Shown here piece after piece: positions 42,115-45,676 of a DNA stretch of 45,676 bases. The translations under genes and the position numbers were made by a program. The notes beneath the pieces are model-generated. The model had not been told where the DNA came from. It saw only the letters and a list, made by a program, of their open reading frames with translations, and searched no databases. The stretch lies in NCBI GenBank assembly GCA_938002815.1, contig CALKZT010000008.1, positions 1 through 45,676 of the forward strand. Direction: 5' to 3'. The DNA comes from an uncultured bacterium. Lineage in GTDB: Bacteria; Desulfobacterota; DSM-4660; Desulfatiglandales; CALKZT01. Each line of letters begins with the position of its first letter. Within the stretch, counting starts at the first letter, position 1.

Positions 42115-43374
42115 CTATAGGGAAAACCAGGCATCCCAGAACCCCGGGAATGATTTTTTTACAACTTCGTGCCCTGAAAGCCTTACTCCGCCACTTTTGC
42201 TTGCCAAAAGGGCTATTGCCATGGCTATCCTATGATCCCCATGGCTATAGACGGTGGATCCCCTGTAGCCTCCTTTCCCATGCACCACAAGACCATCCTT
42301 CATGGGAGTGGTTTCCACATGGAGTTTTTGCCACTCCCTGCAAATACTCTCTATCCTATCACTTTCTTTTATCCTGAGATGAGGGACGTTTTGTATCCTT
42401 GTAGGACCCTCTGCGTGGACGGCCATTGCCCCTATGGTGGGGACCAAATCTGGCATGTCTCCCATATCGGCCTCTATGTTTCTTATCTCCCCTCCCTCTA
42501 CCCAGATGCCCTCTTCTTCCACACCGCATTTTCCTCCCATCTCCTCAATGAGCCTTAGGATCCCTATATCGCCTTGGAGGCTGTTTTTAAAAAGACCCCT
42601 TATTAGGATCTTCCCTCCTACCAGTAAGGGTAGCCCCATAAAGTATGATGCATTTGAGAGATCTGGCTCCACATGGTAGATTTTCAGTCCCCTGTACCCC
42701 CCTGGTTTGATCTCCACGATATGGTCCTCAAAGGACACTTCTGCGCCAAAGCTTTCCATTATACCGGCCGTCATCTCCACATAGGGCCGAGATAAAAAGG
42801 GCCCTTCCACCACCAGCCTAAGCCCCCTATCCAGTAGTGGACCCACAAGCATAAGGGAGGAGATATATTGGCTACTTTCGCCCCCGTATATCCTAACCGT
42901 TCCACCTTTGGGCCTTTTCCCCTCTACCGTAAGGGGTAGGCAACCTTCTTTGTGGTGCCAGCCAATAGAAGCGCCCATTTTCTGCAAGGCCATTGCAAGG
43001 GGACCAACGGGTCTCTTATTAAGCCTGCCTCTCCCCTTGATATGGACCCTGCAGGGGAAAATGGCAAGAACCCCTAAGATAAGCCTGAGTGTCGTCCCAG
43101 ATTCTCCCACATCCAGGATCTTATCTCCCTCAGGTATGCTTATGGCGGTAGCGTCCAAAAGGATTGAGTCGGGGTTTATTGTTGCATGAGACCCTAATAG
43201 TCTTAAGGCCCTCAAGGTGGACAGGGTATCCTCACACAAAGACGGGTTTTTGATTAGACACCTGGAGTTAGAGAGGAATGAGAGTATCAATGCCCTATGG
43301 GTGATGCTCTTGGAACCAGGAATCTCTATAGCAGCACTCACCTTACTCTTTCGAGGAATTTCCATCAGACTCAT
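42115..43374 (-). CDS. aroA: 3-Phosphoshikimate 1-carboxyvinyltransferase (EPSP synthase)
   Basis: Transfers enolpyruvyl from PEP to shikimate-3-phosphate, the sixth step of the shikimate pathway. The 419-residue protein has IPGSKSITHRALIL, DVGESGTTLRLILG, RGRLNKRPVGPL, YGGESSQYISSLML, RIKESDRIESI and the C-terminal DHRIAMAIALLA, the family's substrate-binding segments. The start at 43374 has GGAGG six bases upstream and overlaps the aroE end by 32 bases, so the aro genes are coupled. No shikimate kinase gene is seen in the window. Confidence 0.96.
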   Translation of the reverse strand: MSLMEIPRKSKVSAAIEIPGSKSITHRALILSFLSNSRCLIKNPSLCEDTLSTLRALRLLGSHATINPDSILLDATAISIPEGDKILDVGESGTTLRLILGVLAIFPCRVHIKGRGRLNKRPVGPLAMALQKMGASIGWHHKEGCLPLTVEGKRPKGGTVRIYGGESSQYISSLMLVGPLLDRGLRLVVEGPFLSRPYVEMTAGIMESFGAEVSFEDHIVEIKPGGYRGLKIYHVEPDLSNASYFMGLPLLVGGKILIRGLFKNSLQGDIGILRLIEEMGGKCGVEEEGIWVEGGEIRNIEADMGDMPDLVPTIGAMAVHAEGPTRIQNVPHLRIKESDRIESICREWQKLHVETTPMKDGLVVHGKGGYRGSTVYSHGDHRIAMAIALLASKSGGVRLSGHEVVKKSFPGFWDAWFSL

Positions 43375-44179
43375 CCAATGCCTCCAATATGATCTTTTCC
43401 ATCAGGTGGATCGGGGGATCGATGCCCAAGAAGAGCCTTAACTGGAGTGCGGCCTGGTAGAGGAACATCTTATAACCGGAGATGATTTTGGAACCCATGG
43501 CCTCACATCCACTTAGAAACTTTGTCTTCATAGGGTTGTATACGACATCCATTGCCAAGGAGGCCTTTATGGAACAGGGGTCTAAGGGCCATGAATCTGT
43601 ATTCGGGAACATGCCCAAGGGTGTTGCCTGAACAACAAGGTCAAAGTTATGACCCGTTAGATCTCTCTCAGAAAAGAATCTCCCACCCACGGACTCGGCA
43701 AGGGCAAGGCCCTTTTCCCTTGTCCTGTTGGTGATGGAGATCTGGCACCCTCTTTCTTTTAATGCCCTTGCAATGGCAGTGGCGGTTCCTCCGGCACCTA
43801 TTATCAAACACGAGGCCCCTTTTGGATCCATTACCTCTTTTATGGCCATCATCGCCCCAAGGACATCTGTGTTAAAGCCCACAAGTCTCTTCCCTTTATT
43901 GAGGAGCGTATTTATTGCTCCTGCCCTTCTGGCAATGGGATCCAACTGGTCCACAAGGGGTAGCACAGTCTGTTTAAAGGGGATTGTGATACTGAAACCC
44001 TTTATATTCAAAGCCCTCATCCCTGCCAACGCAGATCTTATGTCCAGGGTCTCAAATCTCCCGTAAAAGGCATTCAGATTCAGATACTTAAAGACCCTAT
44101 TGTGTAAAAATGGGCTCAGACTATGGGTCAAGGGATATCCAATAACACCAAAGAGCAAAGGGTCAGCTTGAAGATGCAT
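43343..44179 (-). CDS. aroE: Shikimate dehydrogenase
   Basis: Reduces 3-dehydroshikimate to shikimate with NADPH. The 278-residue protein has GVIGYPLTHSLSPFLHN (substrate site), ITIPFKQTVLP with the catalytic lysine, AGAINTLLNKG, GFNTDVLGA, the dinucleotide motif IIGAGGTATAIARAL with NRTREKG for NADP, and GYKMFLYQAALQLRLF near the end. GGGAGG precedes the ATG. It overlaps aroD by 17 bases and aroA by 32. Confidence 0.96.
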   Translation of the reverse strand: MHLQADPLLFGVIGYPLTHSLSPFLHNRVFKYLNLNAFYGRFETLDIRSALAGMRALNIKGFSITIPFKQTVLPLVDQLDPIARRAGAINTLLNKGKRLVGFNTDVLGAMMAIKEVMDPKGASCLIIGAGGTATAIARALKERGCQISITNRTREKGLALAESVGGRFFSERDLTGHNFDLVVQATPLGMFPNTDSWPLDPCSIKASLAMDVVYNPMKTKFLSGCEAMGSKIISGYKMFLYQAALQLRLFLGIDPPIHLMEKIILEALDESDGNSSKE

Positions 44180-44831
44180 CCTTATCCTCCCAAAGCTCCC
44201 TCATAACTGATCCAGGGATCTGTCCATCGGCCATTTTTTGACCTTTCAGGGAAGCAAAGCTCATATATGATCCCCATTTAACACACAAAACCCTGCTTAT
44301 GAGACCTAAGGGCCCCATCAAAAAGGAGATCAGCTTTGTCCCTTCCATCCTTCTGAGGGAGAGAAACCTCTTTATGGTCAGGTTATCCTCAATTGACCTC
44401 GCATAGCTCACTATCTTCAGAGCAAAAGGTTTCGTTGACGCCATCTCGAAAAAAAGTCCTGTCAATTCCTCGAGGCCAGGGGTCTGGTCCAAGATGTGAT
44501 GGGATAGGATCACCTTCTGGGTCCAGCATCTCGCAAATGCTGCCTTTACCTCGTAAGGCCACCCATACTCCACGTCAACATATATGTTTCTGCTGCTCAG
44601 AGACCCTAAGATAAGATCAATCACCTTCTCTAACTCTGCACCCGCCCCACCCTGCCTTAAGGTCCTATAAGTAAGCAAAAGGGGCTTTGGAGCCTCCTTT
44701 AAGAACTGGAGGCCTTTGAGCGGCCTTATCTTGTCCAATCTTATCTCCACTGCGTCCCCGACACTAAAGGCCTCCTTTAGGATTCTAATCCCTTCATCTC
44801 CTGGAGCAGGTGCCACAGATATGCAGAGCAT
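44163..44831 (-). CDS. aroD: 3-Dehydroquinate dehydratase, type I
   Basis: Dehydrates 3-dehydroquinate through a Schiff base. The 222-residue protein has VEIRLDKI (E29, R31), LLLTYRT, VDVEY, SHHILDQTP with the catalytic His (111 or 112), and ALKIVSYA with the Schiff-base lysine K139. The start at 44831 is chosen because the ATG overlaps the stop of the synthase gene (TAATG) with GGAGGTGTA upstream. The C-terminus is a little divergent (VKWGSYMSFASLKGQKMADGQ), but the SFA(S)..GQ.PG-like end is there. Confidence 0.93.
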   Translation of the reverse strand: MLCISVAPAPGDEGIRILKEAFSVGDAVEIRLDKIRPLKGLQFLKEAPKPLLLTYRTLRQGGAGAELEKVIDLILGSLSSRNIYVDVEYGWPYEVKAAFARCWTQKVILSHHILDQTPGLEELTGLFFEMASTKPFALKIVSYARSIEDNLTIKRFLSLRRMEGTKLISFLMGPLGLISRVLCVKWGSYMSFASLKGQKMADGQIPGSVMRELWEDKDASSS

Positions 44832-45676
44832 TACACCTCCAAGATCCACTCATCCACTTTATGACCAAAGTGTCGCCCCTGTCCCATAATGGTGCCCAAG
44901 ACCTGGTCACCTTTTATTAGTTCCGCGACCGATATGGGGTCTCCTCCTGGGGCAACAAGCCTTATAGTCTCGGCATTTTGCAGGATCACAGAGTATGAGG
45001 CCTCCTGGCAAGAGGCAGTAATCTTTATAAGGGGCCTTTTCTCTATCTTGCTCCTACCCACAATGGCAGTCATAGACTTTCCCTCGTAATCACAGATCAA
45101 TACCTCTGCCCCTGAACAGAGCTCCATGAGATACCCTGTCTTTTGCATAGGACATAAGGCGTAAGAGTGCACAGCCCCCGCATTCACCCTAAAAGGTCTG
45201 GGAGAGGCATAGGGACCGGGGATGGTCTCTGCATGGACCAAAAAGAGTCCCTTGGAACTATTACCCACAAGGATTCCTTGCCCATTTTCCAAGACGTTAC
45301 AGGTATCCAGACAGACCCGATGCCCAAGACCTAGGGGCCTCACCTCTTCAACCACAAAAGGCACCAAAGGTATCTTATCAGTAGTAGACTTCAGCCTCCC
45401 CACCATCTTCCCAACCCAGATGGGGTCATTTCCTTCAAGGATTATTCCCCTCACCCCCTTTTCCAATACCCCGAGGGCGAGAAGGGCAGAGTCCGAATCA
45501 GAGGCCTCTACAAGGATGTTATCTGATCTCGAGACCAAATTTTCCAGAGGGATTATGTGCCAATCTCTTGTCCTTACCAGGACCGGCACCTCCCTTGAAA
45601 GTTCTATTATCTTTTCCTGATCCTGAGGTGAGTTTATTTCGTATATCAGTATATCCCTTCCGATCAGGTAATCAGG
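44831..45676 (-). CDS. 3-Dehydroquinate synthase II (archaeal type), 5' end outside the window
   Basis: Oxidatively deaminates and cyclises 2-amino-3,7-dideoxy-D-threo-hept-6-ulosonate to 3-dehydroquinate with NAD, the archaeal alternative to AroB. The visible 281 residues include TRDWHIIPLENL, EKGVRGIILEGNDP, GLGHRVCLDTCNVLENGQGILVGNSSKGLFLVHAET, RPFRVNAGAVHSYAL and GDQVLGTIMGQGRHFGHKVDEWILEV, all family hallmarks. The frame stays open from the GTG at 45589 to the window edge (29 more codons, DILIYEINSPQDQ in part, aligning with the family's internal sequence), so that GTG is not the start. The synthase of its substrate may lie just upstream. Confidence 0.93.
   Translation of the reverse strand, partial: PDYLIGRDILIYEINSPQDQEKIIELSREVPVLVRTRDWHIIPLENLVSRSDNILVEASDSDSALLALGVLEKGVRGIILEGNDPIWVGKMVGRLKSTTDKIPLVPFVVEEVRPLGLGHRVCLDTCNVLENGQGILVGNSSKGLFLVHAETIPGPYASPRPFRVNAGAVHSYALCPMQKTGYLMELCSGAEVLICDYEGKSMTAIVGRSKIEKRPLIKITASCQEASYSVILQNAETIRLVAPGGDPISVAELIKGDQVLGTIMGQGRHFGHKVDEWILEV

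Noticed and set aside
44831-45589. A complete 252-residue DHQS II starting at GTG 45589
   Set aside because: The frame is open upstream to the window edge and the extra residues align with the family interior, so the gene is only partly in the window.

Overview
The window looks like a chromosomal segment of an anaerobic, probably thermophilic, sulfate- or sulfur-metabolising Desulfobacterota (deltaproteobacterial) organism. This is an inference from gene content: superoxide reductase, two rubrerythrins, rubredoxins, ferritin and a Fur/PerR regulator in one block; an archaeal-type 3-dehydroquinate synthase II with aroD-aroE-aroA; a two-subunit cobalamin mutase; a B12 radical SAM enzyme; heavy AGG/AGA arginine codon use; and a probable selenoprotein.

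Layout. 1-12 kb (minus strand) holds large secreted proteins: two of about 1300 residues and a 715-residue metalloprotease-like protein. All three carry a duplicated, roughly 80-residue module marked by GWNLL, SVWxW, WxVY and GFWVN. CRP/FNR-like palindromes precede two of them. 12-17.4 kb: cutA, folD, then a plus-strand operon with a branched-chain-amino-acid-type binding protein, two permeases (no ATPase genes) and a CaiB/BaiF CoA transferase. 17.4-21.8 kb (minus): an eleven-gene oxygen-defence cluster including two small rubredoxin-type genes of 51 and 55 codons. 22-25.1 kb: sigma-54 activator, enoyl-CoA hydratase-like gene, DUF72 gene. 25.3-26.4 kb: tRNA-Pro(TGG), rplM-rpsI. 26.4-31.1 kb: manC facing a suhB-like / beta-helix / glmM operon. 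31.2-34.3 kb: YhcC-type radical SAM gene, O6-alkylguanine-DNA alkyltransferase, hflX.

Three things stand out. (1) 34.27-37.39 kb looks like an undescribed RiPP locus. A B12-dependent radical SAM protein with a PqqD-like C-terminal domain is followed by a 47-residue peptide gene, a short leader plus six perfect SCHAP repeats, and then a zinc-ribbon methyltransferase. (2) The alkyltransferase at 32066-32548 has TGA exactly at its active-site cysteine (PCHRV becomes P-TGA-HRV). The conserved C-terminus continues in frame and a bacterial SECIS-like hairpin lies 20 nt downstream, so it is a candidate selenocysteine DNA-repair protein. (3) Between aroA and trpD lies a full tryptophan attenuator: an 18-residue leader peptide with three consecutive Trp codons, an antiterminator and a terminator.

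37.4-39.5 kb carries a methylmalonyl-CoA-mutase-type pair and 39.8-45.7 kb the aromatic amino acid genes (DHQS II, running off the right edge, then aroD, aroE, aroA, trpL, trpD), all on the minus strand. The left edge cuts a secreted protein gene.
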